Origin: Diphasiastrum complanatum
Taxonomy: Eukaryota; Streptophyta; Lycopodiopsida; Lycopodiales; Lycopodiaceae
Assembly (NCBI GenBank): GCA_029204225.1
Contig: MU833139.1
Span: 1-60,688 of the forward strand
DNA: 60,688 bases
Direction of reading: 5' to 3'
Part shown: positions 34,048 to 46,624 of the stretch, piece by piece
How the letters are laid out: each line of letters begins with the position of its first letter
Numbering within the stretch: the stretch's first letter is position 1
Notes under the pieces: model-generated
The model's input: only the letters and a program-made list of their open reading frames with translations
Database searches by the model: none
Told to the model about the DNA's origin: nothing
Position numbers and translations under genes: made by a program

Positions 34048-35523
34048 ATGGCGATTGTATTCAAAATGCACCCAAAGCCAGTTTTACCAGTTTTACAACC
34101 ATTGGCTATACGAGCACAAATTGAAGGACTTCTTCAATTCAATCCATCAGTAATCCTCACGGATTTGTGCCATGAGATGATTCGCAATCTGAACGAGACA
34201 GAAGAAGGACATATTTTCACCACTGTCTGGAATCAAGAGATAATTATTACAGAAGGAGTTTATTGTCGTGCCTTAGGTTGCCCTATGGATGGCAGTATGC
34301 CTGTTACAAAGCGAGACTTCATCACTGAGAGTGTAGTTTTTCAGGAAGAAGCTTGTCTTGAGAAATGGGGATATAAACTCTCTTATCAAAGACCCCAATC
34401 TCAAAAAGCTTTGCTTGATTTGCTCTTGCTTCTATATTCTTACCAGAGCAAAAGTACACCATTTCTAATACAAATATGGGATATCTGCAAAAGCCCTGAA
34501 CAGAGAACCCATTGCCTTCGGACAAATTGCTTCTAAGCAATTCTGTAAATTAGTAAAGATTAATCAGTTTTCCAGGCTTGGTTTGTAGATTGGTATCCTA
34601 TGTATGCATGCTGGTGTGTTAACAGTGCAAGAAGATATCAGAATTGCACCGGTATTGCTAGAGCTAGCCCCTTCAGTTGAGGCTGAATCCCAAATGTAGG
34701 CATCAAAGGCAACCACCACAGAGAAGACATCATCATCATCAAGCTAGCACCAAGGGAGCTCGGTGAGGATGTCCTCGTCGTCATCACAATATAAGCCATC
34801 GTCCAGTGCAAAAAGGAGCAGAGAAGCAGAAGAAGAAACAGAGGATGTTGTTGAGCAGGAGCAAAACCAAGATGATATTCCGCAGGAGCCAGCACAACAA
34901 CAAGAAGAATGAATTTCTGATATTCAGCAGGAAAGCAAAAGTGATGTCAAGGCACCAATCCTCGATGAAGAATTATATAAGAAGATTTTTGGTACAATGT
35001 TGTCAGAGACATAGGTAGCTATTCAACATTTCGTCAGCCTAGAGAAAGTCTCCAGGAAACTTGGCTCAAAGTATGATTCCCTTCGAGAAGACCTAATCCA
35101 AAAAAATACAGAACTGGAGGAAATCAAGGCTGAGCTGTCACATAATAGTGAGGAGCTTGAAGCAGCCCAAGAAGAGCTGAGCAGGAAAGACGTAGCCCTT
35201 GAAGAAGCAAAAGGAAGACATGATGCTACGTTGGAAGTACTGGAAGTAATTCAAGAGCAGTCCAATATTTTTGAAAATGAAAATTTATTACTCAAGAAGC
35301 AGATCCAGACCCTGCAAGCTTCTTCACAGGAGGAAAGACACATATGAGCCACCTTACAGACTAGTAATGAGGAGCTGAGCGACAAACTCAGCAATGCTAT
35401 TACTGACAAGGAGAATGCCAAAGCAGATCAAAGACAGCTCCAGGACTTTGTTCCCCAACTGCAAAATTCTACAGATATGTTGAGGAAAGACAACCAAATA
35501 TATAAGATGCCGAAGTCAATGTA
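34048..35523 (+). pseudogene. Gypsy post-integrase accessory ORF with long coiled coil
   Basis: An ATG at 34048 opens a 162-codon frame (LTDLCHEMIRNL, ITEGVYCRALGCPMDG, LLDLLLLLYSY). After a shift near 34500 it goes on with REPIAFGQIASKQFCKLVKI. The middle is Ser-rich, then acidic and Gln-rich (34760-34910). From about 35020 to 35510 heptads such as ELEEIKAELSHNSEELEAAQ indicate a coiled coil of roughly 160 residues. About seven stops are present in some 490 codons. The first domain faintly resembles the plant transposon-associated domain seen in accessory frames of gypsy elements. Sense orientation about 1 kb after integrase is the place where env-like frames sit. Function unknown. Confidence 0.6.
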
Positions 35524-36369
35524 AAGGTCTATTTGCACTTTGTAAATTCACATTTGGGTTAGAACTCACGACGTTTTGAGCGACGTTCTATAGAGACGCA
35601 GTAGCGGATCCCAACCGACATCTTACCGGTTCATAAACAACATTGAGGCCGGTGATCGTTCCTATAAGGTCGACACTTCGTGCCATTGTACTTATGCATT
35701 TGCATAGATCTGAGTATCAATAGAGAGAGAAGAGCCAGTTTCTATAAGCTTGAGCATTTTTTTCCTCTGCCATCTTTTACAACATTACTTCTTATCAATT
35801 GAGCGAATACACTCTGTATGATTTGTAGCTATTTGTGATACTGCTCTGTCTGCGTCACACATATTTCTCATGTTTTACTGAATTTCAGTCACTCTAACGT
35901 GGATTTTCAGGTGTCACCAACGAGCAATGATTCTGACTAATGTGTGCAGGGAACTAGCCAAAGTTATTAAGCATAACCTTAAGTAGAACTTCTTTCAATT
36001 CTGAATGAGCTATGTGTCCAGATAATGAACTTGTTTGATGCTCAAATCTGTTTGCTTCCTGCGATAAGAACTAATTCTCTGTGTTCGATTAAGAGGCATC
36101 TTTAGCCAATACGATTCTGTTTGATAAATCTATTTGCTAGTTGCTGTCTGATCCGATTGCTTATTATTATCCGAAGAGCCTGAAATATAAAGTAATCTTT
36201 ATAATCACAGACCTTGACCAGATCGTTTCACCATTGGCGTTCCTAGATGCCAATTTATCCAAATATCTTTGGATAACCAGATATGTTATTGTAGTATTCA
36301 CTGTGAATATTACACACCCCAATCCATTTACGATCTTAGATAAACTTATCATACAAAAGATGAAATTAT
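35524..36369. other. No gene; possibly gypsy 3' region
   Basis: After the accessory ORF the sequence is slightly richer in GC near 35570-35680 (several ACGACG/CGACGTT words). It then becomes AT-rich. No polypurine tract or LTR edge could be fixed. Confidence 0.4.
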
Positions 36370-37199
36370 TTTTCTAGACTAACAATAATTCGCTAAGAAC
36401 ATTCTACCAGATTAAGCAATAAGAGAATTAGACAAAATGTAGAAAGACATAGCAATATTGACACAGATTTGAACGCAGAACAAACAGAGCTGTTATCAAA
36501 TTAAGTATAGCAAAATATACAGGTCAATAATGCTAGCGAGCCTAAGACAATACAGATGAAACCGCGTGCTCCACAAAGCTAAATCCAATCTGTAAAAGGA
36601 ATAAACCTATTACTGACAATACAAAGAACCGATGCGTGAAAGCATCTACTTCGTCTATCTCTGATAAGCTTCTAATGTTATTATGCTTTACACACTTAAT
36701 TTCTTTCACATACAAAATATGCAAATGGTATTCAATATATGCATAATTCTATAGGTATTAGAAAGTACAAAGGTGGATTTGCTGTCTGTAGGAGATCATG
36801 GGTGGCTACTATCGTTGTCAAATCTTATTGCACAGTTGCATGGGATGAGTGTGAGAAGGCTGCAATGTCAGCCTTCACTGAAATAAATGTTGGTGAAGAT
36901 GAGAAAAATGCGACACTCTGACAAATGTCTTAAAATTTGATTTGATGTCCGCTTTTCCATTAGGGCACCTTCGACATTTTGTAGGGCAGTGTCGTCTTTT
37001 TCAACTGTCACAAATCACGTGTGAAAACACGGTGTCGTCTTTTTTGCTTGTGGAAATTTACTTGTATTTATGCAGACAGTTGCGTTTTTTGCCTGTCTTA
37101 TTTTACATGTAAATATGCAGACTGTGCGACGTAAAAATGCAGCATAAATGGAGGTAGATTAAAATAGGATCTAGGAGAGTAGAGGAGATAAATCCGACA
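36370..37199 (-). repeat. Copia 3' LTR, minus strand, truncated
   Basis: The minus strand starts TGTCGGATTTATCTCC at 37199, directly after a purine tract (37200-37211, minus ACAGGTGAAGAA). The stretch 36400-36505 matches the LTR fragment at 25436-25540. The far end is lost near 36370. Words GTGTCGTCTTTTT recur near 36988 and 37032. Confidence 0.75.
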
Positions 37200-37211
37200 T
37201 TCTTCACCTGT

Positions 37212-39595
37212 ACTTTGTCTTTATCATCAAAGAAATCAATTGTCAGTTTCATTTGGTCATTTTGTCCCATCTCATCAAAAGTAGCATATCCGAAAATTAT
37301 GATCTTTTGTGCATCTATGTCATACATCTTGTATGCCTTGGCTTTTTCAACATATCCAAGGAAAATACACTTAACAGCTTTTGCATCCTATTTCTTTCAT
37401 TTTTTTATCAGGCACATGAGCGTAAGCATCGCAACCAAATACTCGTAAATAAAAAATATTAGGTTTCTTTTCAGTAAAAGCTTCGTAAGGTGTCTTACCC
37501 TCCACAGGCTTCGTAGGACACCGATTCAAGATATGAGTAGCTGTGTTGCATGCTTCTGCCCAAAAGGTATTTGGCAGACCCATGCTCTTAAGAATTTTCC
37601 TAGCCATCTCCACAATGGATCTGTTTTTCCATTCTGCAAATCCATTCCATTGTGGTGAATAGGGTGCAGTAGTTTGCCTCTTGATCCCCTGATCTTTGCA
37701 AAAATCTATAAACTTTGTTGAACAATACTCACCGCCACCATCTGATCTGAGAGTCTTAATATAACAACCTGTTTGTTTTTCAACTATAGCCTTGAACTCT
37801 CTAAACTTGGCAAAAGCATTAGATTTCTTGCTTATGAAATAAATCCAGATATGTTTACTGTAGTCATCAAATGTGATGAAATAGTAATAGCCACTAATGG
37901 ACCTAGTTTGTATTGGTCCACACAGATCATTATGAACAAGATCAAGGATGTCATTGGCTCTTCTTGCTCCACCTTTGGGAATCTCTCTCTATGTTGTTTT
38001 CCCAAAATGCAACCCTCACAAATTTTTCCTTCAAAAGAGATATTGGGCAATTCAACAACTAGATTATCTCTTTCAAGGATTTGCAAGCTTTGAGCACTAT
38101 ATGACCAAACCTTTGATGCCAAAGGTCACTTCGACTATCAATAATGCTTATCACAGCTTGAGGAAAAGATCTCACATTTGATTTGTAGAGTCGATTTCTG
38201 TTGACTCTAGCTCCTGTAGCAACCACTTTGTAGTGATTCTTGATGTTCTTGACGAGACATTTGTCATTGTCAAACTCAATCTTGAGTTGTTGATCAGCCA
38301 TCGTCCCAACAGATAGTAGATTGTTAGCTAAGCCATGTATATTGCACATTGCTTATCCACTTTATCTTACCACTGGCTGACTTCACTGGTACCACTCCAA
38401 CTCCTTTAACATATAGCAATTGGCCATCAGCTTGTCCGACTTCATCACCATTGTGAGTTTCCTTAAGTTCTGAAAACCACTCTTTCCTTGAAGTCATGTG
38501 TTTGGATGCACCACTATCAATGTACCAAGTATCCTTGGCTTCATCACTTGTCATTAATGCTATAATGAACAAGTTTGAACTCTCACCTGTATCATCTTCA
38601 TATTGATCATCATCATATTGATGTTGATTAGCATAGTTGTCTTCATAATTAATAGTCATCAAATTGATGTTGATCAACATAATTGCCAGCTTGCCATTTG
38701 TCTTTTCTTTGTTCTATCTCCTTCTGTTTCTTGAAGCATTCACGCTCCTAGTGGCCAAGTTTGTTGCAGTACCTACAATTTCCAGGTTTATTTTGCTTGG
38801 AATAGCCGCGTTCTTGACCTCGGCCTTGATTCCAATTGCCTCGATTTGGGCCAAAGTTGGATTGTTCTTGAAATTGTTCGAACGATCCACGATTTGAGTT
38901 TTCACCTCTTGATTGGTGTCTTCCACGACCAAATCTGCCACCACATCTTCTGACTGCAAGAGCTTGATCAAATCCTCTGTTGTGATGACTCAAGTTCTCT
39001 TGACATTGTTCTTCCTGCAAAAGCAATCCACCTAACTCTCCATAGGTTGGAAGATTTCTCGTGTAGCTATACTTCACAAACATATGATGTGACTCACTCA
39101 AACTATTCAATGTCAATTGCATGATCTCACGATTCTGAACTCGCTCTCCAACTACTGTTAATTGGTCACGAATCTCTTTGATCTTCAGTAGGTGATCAAC
39201 AATAGTTGCACCATCATCCATCCGCAATGTGTGCAGCTTCATCTTCAGGAATAGCACTCGATATGTGTTTGTGGTCTCAAACAATGCCTTCAACATATCC
39301 CATGTTTCTTTTGGTCCTTCTGAATCTGAAATGTAGGGAATAACTACATCTCTAACTGATAAGTTGATGACATTTTGTGCTTTCTGTTTTCTCCTGTCAA
39401 ATGTCCGCTGACCTTCTTCAATCACTGGCCTTGTCTCTTCACCTATCACGATCTCCCATAGCTCCTTTTCCCTCAAAATGTTTTTCAGTTTGAATTTCCA
39501 AACTGCATAGTTGCCGACTCCTTCCAATTTGCTTGACTCATTAAGGACACTCTCACTTAGAGTTGCCTTTACTGGGTAGATGAGTCCGGATCAAG
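37212..39595 (-). pseudogene. Copia gag-protease-integrase element lacking RT and RNase H
   Basis: Minus-strand order: gag from about 39595, open for 259 codons from 39527 (GNYAVWKFKLKNIL, ETWDMLKALFETTNTYRVLF, zinc knuckle beginning CRYCNKLGH near 38760). The protease at 38530-38340 reads WYIDSGASKHMTSRKEWF. The pre-integrase region at 38349-38059 has NNLLSVGTMA and LWHQRFGH, and the zinc-binding pair ICEGC is near 38015. Integrase core runs down to 37613 and its end (MARKILKSMGLPNTFWAEA, VFGCDAYAHVPD) to 37371, with KAYKMYDIDAQK near 37320. A polypurine tract follows at once, so RT and RNase H are missing altogether. Three or more shifts are present. The gag start is cut at the junction with an LTR fragment. 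Confidence 0.9.
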
Positions 39596-39604
39596 AAATT
39601 TATC

Positions 39605-39960
39605 ACACCACACATCTTCTCTCTTATCTCTCGCATTTCATCATTATACATGGTCCTCTTTGGGTTCTACTACTCATTGGTGCACTATCTTGGTGTTATC
39701 TTGCAATTCTATGTGTAGAATGATCATTTATTGCTATTTTCGGTTCCACACGTGTGAAATATAGTAGGGTATTGTAATTGTACGGACAAAAAACATATTT
39801 TATGTTTTGGTTCATGTTTGATCAATATCTCTTAGAGTTTGCATCTCATTTTGTATGTAGATGCTGATTTTTCTACATTGGCAGGATTGTTGGTTTGCTC
39901 CTTATTGTAACCAAAGATTTGGGACATGGATTGGATCTTGAATGATCTGAAATCCTTCAC
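39605..39960 (+). repeat. U5 part of the TGTGAA...TTCACA LTR, plus orientation
   Basis: The reverse complement matches 49635-49990 with only about a dozen differences over 350 bases (my count by eye, roughly 96% identity). It ends at TTCACA as the intact LTR does. No primer site follows. Confidence 0.88.
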
Positions 39961-41579
39961 AAGTTTGAATTGGTGGATTCACATCATGGTCTCGCCTTGC
40001 CAAACCGATATGTTCAACAAATTCATTTACTCTTTCAGAGAGTGAGACACCAACAATTGAAGATCTCTGTCCCAAGCGTAATCTCTCTAGCATATTTTGG
40101 AATGTGGATCTCTAACCAATGTATTGGCCAGCCAAAAAGACTTCTTCTGTGCACTTTGCAAAATTGCATAAGCTAAATCTCTCATCGCAACTTCATAAAC
40201 TGTCAACTTAGAATTGTAGTTGTCCACTCTTTGCCAAAGATTATGAACCACTTCAAACAAATTTGTTGCTGGCACCTCTTCCTCATCATCATGATATATC
40301 ATATACAACACGTAGGCTTGTTAGTTGTACATAGGCTTGCACCCATTACAAAAACCAAGTCTAGTACACTAAACTACAATAAAAAAATACAACAAAATAA
40401 ATCCATACAATTTTTCACCAAGCTAGCAACTTTCCAATTCAGTCAAACAATTCTCATATGAATTACCCAATTTCACCATGTAGTTATTCTATTATAGATT
40501 TCATATGTGACATCACGATTCGTTGCATTTCACCATTGCAAGCATAAAGCGATATGCTCATCTCTAGAAAATTGTTAGTGTGTACTTTGTAGTGTGTTTA
40601 TTCACACTATGGCATAAAATGAAACAAGCACCATATTTCCTTTCCATAAACAATGTGCACAACATTCCAACCAAGCTCATCTGCCATAGATCCTCGAAAC
40701 ATGACTAGATCTACACATATTCAAATATGACATGGTTCAACAATTCCCAAAATAATTACAAATTGCAATAGCTTGCATGGATTGGCTTCTAAAAAAATAA
40801 ATTGTGTAGTAGATGAGAGAAACTAGTAGTTGTAATAATGAGACAACAAAAAATGCAAAAAATTGTACCTTATGTCATAGACATGGGTAGCCATTGTGAT
40901 CTAGTCTTTAATTCAATGAACATGATCAAAGCAACACCAGGATCTTGCCAGATCATTCCCTGGTTGCATTCTCTTTACAAGTTCTACTCCAGATGCCAAA
41001 CTAGTAGTTGAAGATATAACATCTACATTTTGTGTCATTCAATTGTCTAATTGTTCAAGGAACAACATACCATGAAAGAATTGGTATGTGTGAAAACTAG
41101 TAAATTGCAACTTGACTATTTTGAGGCCTAAAACTATGAGATGAGTTCTAATTGCTCATTCAAAGTTACCCACACTTTTAGCACATGTTTGAATGTCAAG
41201 GAGACATAAATCATTGTCTTATTGGTCTAAAGCATAGGAGAAGCATAGACCCCTATAATTAGCCAAGATTGTCACATTATCATTGATCTTGATCAAGGGA
41301 GGAGATTGATTTGCATATTGAGTGTGTGGCCAAGATTCATTTGGGCCAAATCACATTAATAGGAAAGCCTCATTCCTATAAATATAGGGTTTTTGTACAT
41401 ATTTTCCAAAGTAGGTACCTAAATGGTACTTGTGAGTTATAGGTGATGCTAAGAAGGGAGATACTTTTGAATCTAGTGAACATGGAGAGCTCAAAACATT
41501 GAGTAGACATTGAAAACCTCCTGCATGATTAGAAGTGAATCTAGTTCTAATAGGTTTCATGCTCAACGCTCACGAACCG
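39961..41579. other. No recognised gene
   Basis: AT-rich DNA. A minus-strand frame at 40311-40087 (acidic start DDEEEVPATNLFEVV) has a protein-like composition but matches no family I know. Confidence 0.4.
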
Positions 41580-42930
41580 AATCTTTTGATGAAGAAAAGG
41601 AGCACAAAGACTGGCATGTAGACATGGAGATAGAAATTGAGGCCACATTAAAAAATAGGATGTGAAACTTGGTTGAGCTACCTAATGGTAAGGTACCTAT
41701 CTCTTGTAAATAGAGCTACAAGGTCAAGTACGGAGCAAATAGGCAACTCGACAAGTACAAAGCATGACTAGTTATAAGAGGATTTGAATAATATGAAGGT
41801 ATTGAGTTTGAGAAAGCCTCCAAACCCATAGCTAAGATGGTGACTATACGTTCTATTATTATTGTTCAATTTGGTTTTCTTAATGGAGTGCTAGATAAAG
41901 AGGTGTACTTAGTACAATCTCAAGAATTTCTTGAACCAAGGAGAGAACATCTTGTTTACAAGCTCAACAAAGCTATTTACAGATTGAAGCAAGCACCACA
42001 AGCATGGTACTCTTGCATTGGTAAACACTTCAAGGAAAGAAGAATGATAAAGAGTACTATTGATCCTAATCTTTACATTTTGTAGGAAGATTCAAATATA
42101 GTGCTTATTGTGTTATACATCAATGATTTGACTATTACAAAAAGAAATGAGAGCTTAATAGATGAAATTAAATCAAATCTTTTCAATGCTTTTGACATGA
42201 GCAATCTAGGATTGATGCACTACTATTTTGGCAATAAAGTATGACAAAAAAAAAAATGTTGTCTTTCTCACAAAAAGCAAATATGCACAAGATTTGATTT
42301 ATAAGCTCAATATGCAGGATTGTAAGCCCTTGAGCACACTGATGGATGTCAACATGAAGCTTACTACATATGATGAATTTGAGAAAGTGGTTGCTTATTT
42401 GAACAATCAATTGGTGGTAGTTTGACTTACTTAACCATGTTGTTGGTGTTTTTTATGCACGGTCTTTCTGAGTCATGCACATTGAAGGTCTACCAAATGC
42501 ATTTCTAGGTACATTCATGAAACATATAATTTTGGTTTGAAGTATGATCAACCTGAAGCACTAATGTTGGTACATTATGCAAATGCCAATTGAGCAGGTA
42601 ACATTGATGAAAGAAGATCTACCGATGGTCATACAACCAGTTATGGTACAGTTGTCATTTCATAGAGTAGTAAAAAACAACCTATTATCTTCGATGGAAG
42701 CTGAGTCTTGTGCTCTTAGCAATGCCATTCACCTTGCTAAAAATCTAGTACTACAAACTTAAACCAAGCACATTAAGATGCACTATCATTTTGTTCAAGA
42801 AAAAATCCTTGATGGAGCCATTGATCTTGTTTTCTACAACTTTTAACATCAAGTGTGAAGTATTTACTAAATCATTAGGTAAATGTAGATTTGAATTTTT
42901 TTGCACTGTATTAATATAATGTGCTAGTTC
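41580..42930 (+). pseudogene. Copia RT and RNase H, heavily decayed
   Basis: RT starts near 41640 (LVELPNGKVPISCK), followed by LVIRGFE, then open pieces at 41837-42085 (YKLNKAIYRLKQAPQAWYSC, DPNLYIL), 42228-42425 (TKSKYAQDLIYKLNMQDC) and RNase H traces at 42560-42900 (ERRSTDGHTTSYGTVV, SSKKQPI). The polymerase motif near 42115 reads YINDL with Asn for Asp, as in the copy at 24.9 kb. At least eight stops. Both belong to one family. Confidence 0.9.
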
Positions 42931-43900
42931 ATTAATCAAGCACCAACCCCCATTAATTTAGCAGCAACTCCTACATTTGATTGCAAGCCCAAATAAATGC
43001 AATATTGATGCAACAACATTCTATATGATTTTTTGAATTATTGCATGTATGTTATCATTCATCAATTAATCATTATGCTTAGTCAAAAAACACTAAACAA
43101 ATATTATAGCAGGAGAACTTGTCTAAGAAAAACACGATCCTGTATAATGGAGCCACAACTAAATTTCTACAGTATGAAAAACAAAATCTGGATTTGAGAC
43201 GCCTGCTCTCATTGAAGCTTGATATTCAATTCAATATTTTATCCAAATAACTAGATTCTTCTAAATGACCTCTTCTTTAGCCATGACAATATTCAAAGGT
43301 TATGGAATTTAGTGAGAGTATATCTTATGTGAAAGATTTGGACAAGCATTGTTTTTCTACTTCTTGTCAAATGCCAAAACAATTTAACTACCTAAATGTT
43401 TATCAAACAATTTAACTGCCCACGTGTTTATAAAACAACTATTACATATTGGTGTATCTACAAATACTTGCATGCCTTGTAAGGTCTTGAGTATGATGGA
43501 TATGATTTTGACATTCTATAAGTAAAACTTTTGTGAGTTTCTTCTACTCATGATCCAACAAAATAGTAGCACATACAATCAATGTTATTAGCAGTAGTAA
43601 GGTGGGTGTCCATTCCTTTGAGATTTTTTTAAACACAAGAATTACAACATGTGTGAGAATTTAACTATTCAAATCAAGCAAATCAGAGAAGGAATGTAAT
43701 TGCTTATTGTCACAAATCCATGAAGTGCTTTGTCACCTTGAGTTATAAGAACCAATAATGGATGTAACCAATTACAAACTGATGACATCTTTAGATTTGT
43801 AATTTTGGCTTTAGAGGTCAAATAGTCAAGTACACTTGTTTTATCATCATTAGGCCAAAAGTCAATTATGACATAGCTTGGGCTAGTTAGTTTGTTTACA
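42931..43900. other. No recognised gene
   Basis: AT-rich. The left part is 3' flank of the copia RT remnant. The right part may enter the LTR that ends at 44414. Confidence 0.4.
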
Positions 43901-44414
43901 AGTGGCTAGATTAGATTTGATGAGTGATGTTCCCTATGTGTTGGCAAAGAGTCAAGGGTCCAATCATAAGTGACAGATTTGGTAGAAGGGATGATGAATC
44001 ACTCATCCAAGAGGATTAAAGAGGTCATAAATAAGGGGTCCAATAGGAATTGAGTATGGACCACCTCGAGTTACTACATGTACTTTGATTCACCTCATTA
44101 TTGTATTGAGTTTTTTGAGCTCAATTTGAGATTTTGAGTTCTAGTCATTGGTGGTTTCTCTCTCTACCCGAGCTTAATTTGTTGCATTCTCTCTCTACCC
44201 AAGAGCTAGGAATCATACTTAGTTTTTTGAAAGTACATCTTCCACAAGTGTATATGTACTTGCTTGATAAATGTATGCATGTTGTAGTGTGTCTTTGCCT
44301 TAGATTTTTGAGATAGATCTTGATTCTCAATCTAGTCTTGTTCTATGTGCATGCACACCACTTAAGAGATCATTATCACACTCAAAGGACACTCAACACA
44401 TGTGAGTTTTAACA
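43901..44414 (+). repeat. 3' part of a plus-strand copia 5' LTR
   Basis: The LTR end TTTTAACA at 44414 lies right before a perfect primer site. CT-rich blocks (TTTCTCTCTCTACCCGAG near 44156) resemble the LTR near 57350. The start is not located, and 43901 is only a rough limit. Confidence 0.55.
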
Positions 44415-44427
44415 TGGTATCAGAGCC
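44415..44427 (+). other. Primer binding site, tRNA-Met type, plus strand
   Basis: TGGTATCAGAGCC is the exact copia primer-site consensus, directly after the LTR end. The leader that follows (44428 to about 45360) never reaches a recognisable gag. The element is cut by the minus-strand one. Confidence 0.9.
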
Positions 44428-45397
44428 TACCTATGGTTACCATGCATCTATCATCATTAGTATGAAAATTTTTGCATCAAAATCAAGCTAGAAAGTGGCT
44501 ACTAGCCCCATTTTCCTAGCCATCTTGTTGATTTTTGGATCAAAAGAGATCAATAGGAGATTGATTGGGTATAACCTAATACTATAAGAAATCCAGTGGT
44601 CAGACACGTGTGAGGAACATCCAATCTCATTTCTGGAGTTCTCTCTCATGTTTGATCCAAAATCTATGCATAATAGCTTGTCAGAAAGCTAGAAAAGTCT
44701 AGTTTCTGTTGTTGTTTCATGCCATTTGGTTGAGCCAATCAAAAGTTATAAGCTTTTGAAGAGGGGTAGGTGGGGCACCTAGACCTATGTGGACACATTT
44801 GCTTTGATCACTATATTGCTTGTTTGATCCTAAAACTTAGTTGTATGCGTGCCAATCCCATCTATTTGAGATCTAGTCACAATTTTGAGATCTTAGCCTT
44901 TTTTTTTCTTACAAATTTATTGTATTTGAGTAAAATATGGATTCTTAGTGTGTTTCCCACGTGCTAAGTGATTTTGATCCTAACTTAGTCTGTAGTCCAT
45001 CTATTGATGAGAGGTTGATCTGGTTTGAGAGAGACTGGTAGAGCTTGTGAGATCCATCTCACAGTTTATTGCAAGATCTTGCATAGGAAAATCTGTAGAG
45101 TGATTGAAAATATGTTAAGTGGGAAAAGTTTTACAATACTTTTTTAGTCTTTGTGAAAAGTGCCAGTTGTTAGAGAGTTGTGCCAAGAAATCTCTCATCT
45201 GTTTGTTTGGGATACTGCAAATCACACCAGACAGTGTCTAGTACTGCCATTCAGAGTTTTTGAGGCTTCATACTTTTCACATTACTGATATTTGTTTGTT
45301 TGAATGATCGCTCGTTTCAAAATCTTTGCCGAAGTGGAGAATCTAGAATATTCTCTCTGAAAGTTCTTATATTCTCTCTACTTTTCATATCCATACC
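44428..45397. other. Copia leader remnant, no gene
   Basis: Sequence after the primer site with no coding similarity. No gag appears before the tandem repeat. Confidence 0.5.
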
Positions 45398-45660
45398 AAT
45401 ATCAGATCCAAGCATGCAAGCTATAGAGAATTTTGATCAATCATACATCCACGCTCCATTCCGATATCGCATGTCCATACAATATCGGATCCACGCGCGT
45501 GAGCTTGAGAGAATTCCGAGTAGTCGTACATCTGCACTCCAGTTTGATATCGCATGTTCGTATCAATATTGGATCCACACGCGCTTGCTAAAGATAATCC
45601 TGAGCAGTCGTGCATCCGCACTCCAGTTCCGATATCGCGTGTTGTACCGATATCAAGTGT
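45398..45660. repeat. Three ~84-bp tandem repeats plus a partial fourth
   Basis: The word AATATCGGATCC or a variant starts at 45398, 45481 and 45565, and a partial unit begins at 45649 (periods 83, 84, 84). Each unit also carries GATATCGC(A/G)TGT near its end. The units have diverged by perhaps 15-20%. They lie on the transcribed side of a minus-strand TATA box (45692-45703), so possibly in R-U5. Confidence 0.85.
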
Positions 45661-45691
45661 ACAACCAAAAAAAAGACAGTTCTGCCACGAG

Positions 45692-46624
45692 TTACATCCT
45701 TTTATAGAATTTCCAAAAGGTTCTAAAGTATCTTTCATAATTGATATAGAGAATAGTGTCCAAATTGGATGCTTCACTATTTCTTACATCAATTTTACAC
45801 ATCAAGATATAACTAGAACATGAAGAACCAAATAGAATGTGAATGAAATGATTCCTCCATGTTTCAAACTTTGAACTCTCTGGAAAATTACAGCAACCAA
45901 ACAATAAATGTGAGTGATGGCCATTTGCTTGCTTGACTCCTCCAACTTTGTCCTTTCTTGATATGTCTCCACCATAAAACTCCATGAATAAGCCTCCATC
46001 TCCATCTTGCCACAAGATATCATCAACACTCGATGACTTGGCCATGAATGAGTGACATAATGAGCCTCCAATAGCTTCATTTCCATCAGCAAAACCAGCC
46101 AATAATGCTAGTACAACTCCAACAATAAGATATTGCAAGACAATGTAGCTAGCTTGTCCATATCTTGACAATTTGCACACATCCACATGAAATAGCTCAA
46201 ACATGAGATAGAACAAGTAAAGTAAACTTGAACAACACTTCCTTGCTGCTCCTTTGACCTTACTTGAGTCTTCAATAAGCTGCAAAAATAGATCCAAAAC
46301 ATTTTTGCCAAATACCCTTCCTTTGATGCTCTTGATTAGCTCCAAATTGTCGCCTTTCCTTTTGTGTTATTGAAGCCCTTTGAGACCAACCTCTTGGTCT
46401 TCCTCTTGACCATCAAAGTCATTGAACAAACTTTGTTTTTCAGATCCAGTACTTGCTTTTTAAGTTTGAAAAACATGAGAACCAATATCCACTTGCATAG
46501 CATCGTCTACACAAGAAAATTCTTCAAAACATGTGAGTAAAGCAAAGTGAGTCGCTTCCACTTGCTTACCTTTCTCTTGATCATCAAAGATATCAAAGAT
46601 ATGAATATCTTCAGACCTGAACCG
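45692..46624 (-). CDS. Tail of novel frame: hydrophobic, membrane-type domain
   Basis: It continues the protease frame after stops at about 46624, 46462 and 46366. From 46345 the last stretch is open for 217 codons. A strong membrane helix (QASYIVLQYLIVGVVLALLA, about residues 64-83, near 46156-46097) follows a weaker one (SSLLYLFYLMFELF) and precedes VDDILWQDGDGG and a Cys-rich piece (FGSSCSSYILMC). A paralogous copy at 51536-52577 keeps these words at about 89% DNA identity where I compared them. Position before the 3' LTR is that of an env-like frame in some copia elements, but I see no fusion peptide or signal peptide. Function unknown. Confidence 0.6.

Noticed and set aside
45398-45660. 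Possible CRISPR-like array
   Set aside because: The units are contiguous with no unique spacers, and the DNA is plant nuclear.
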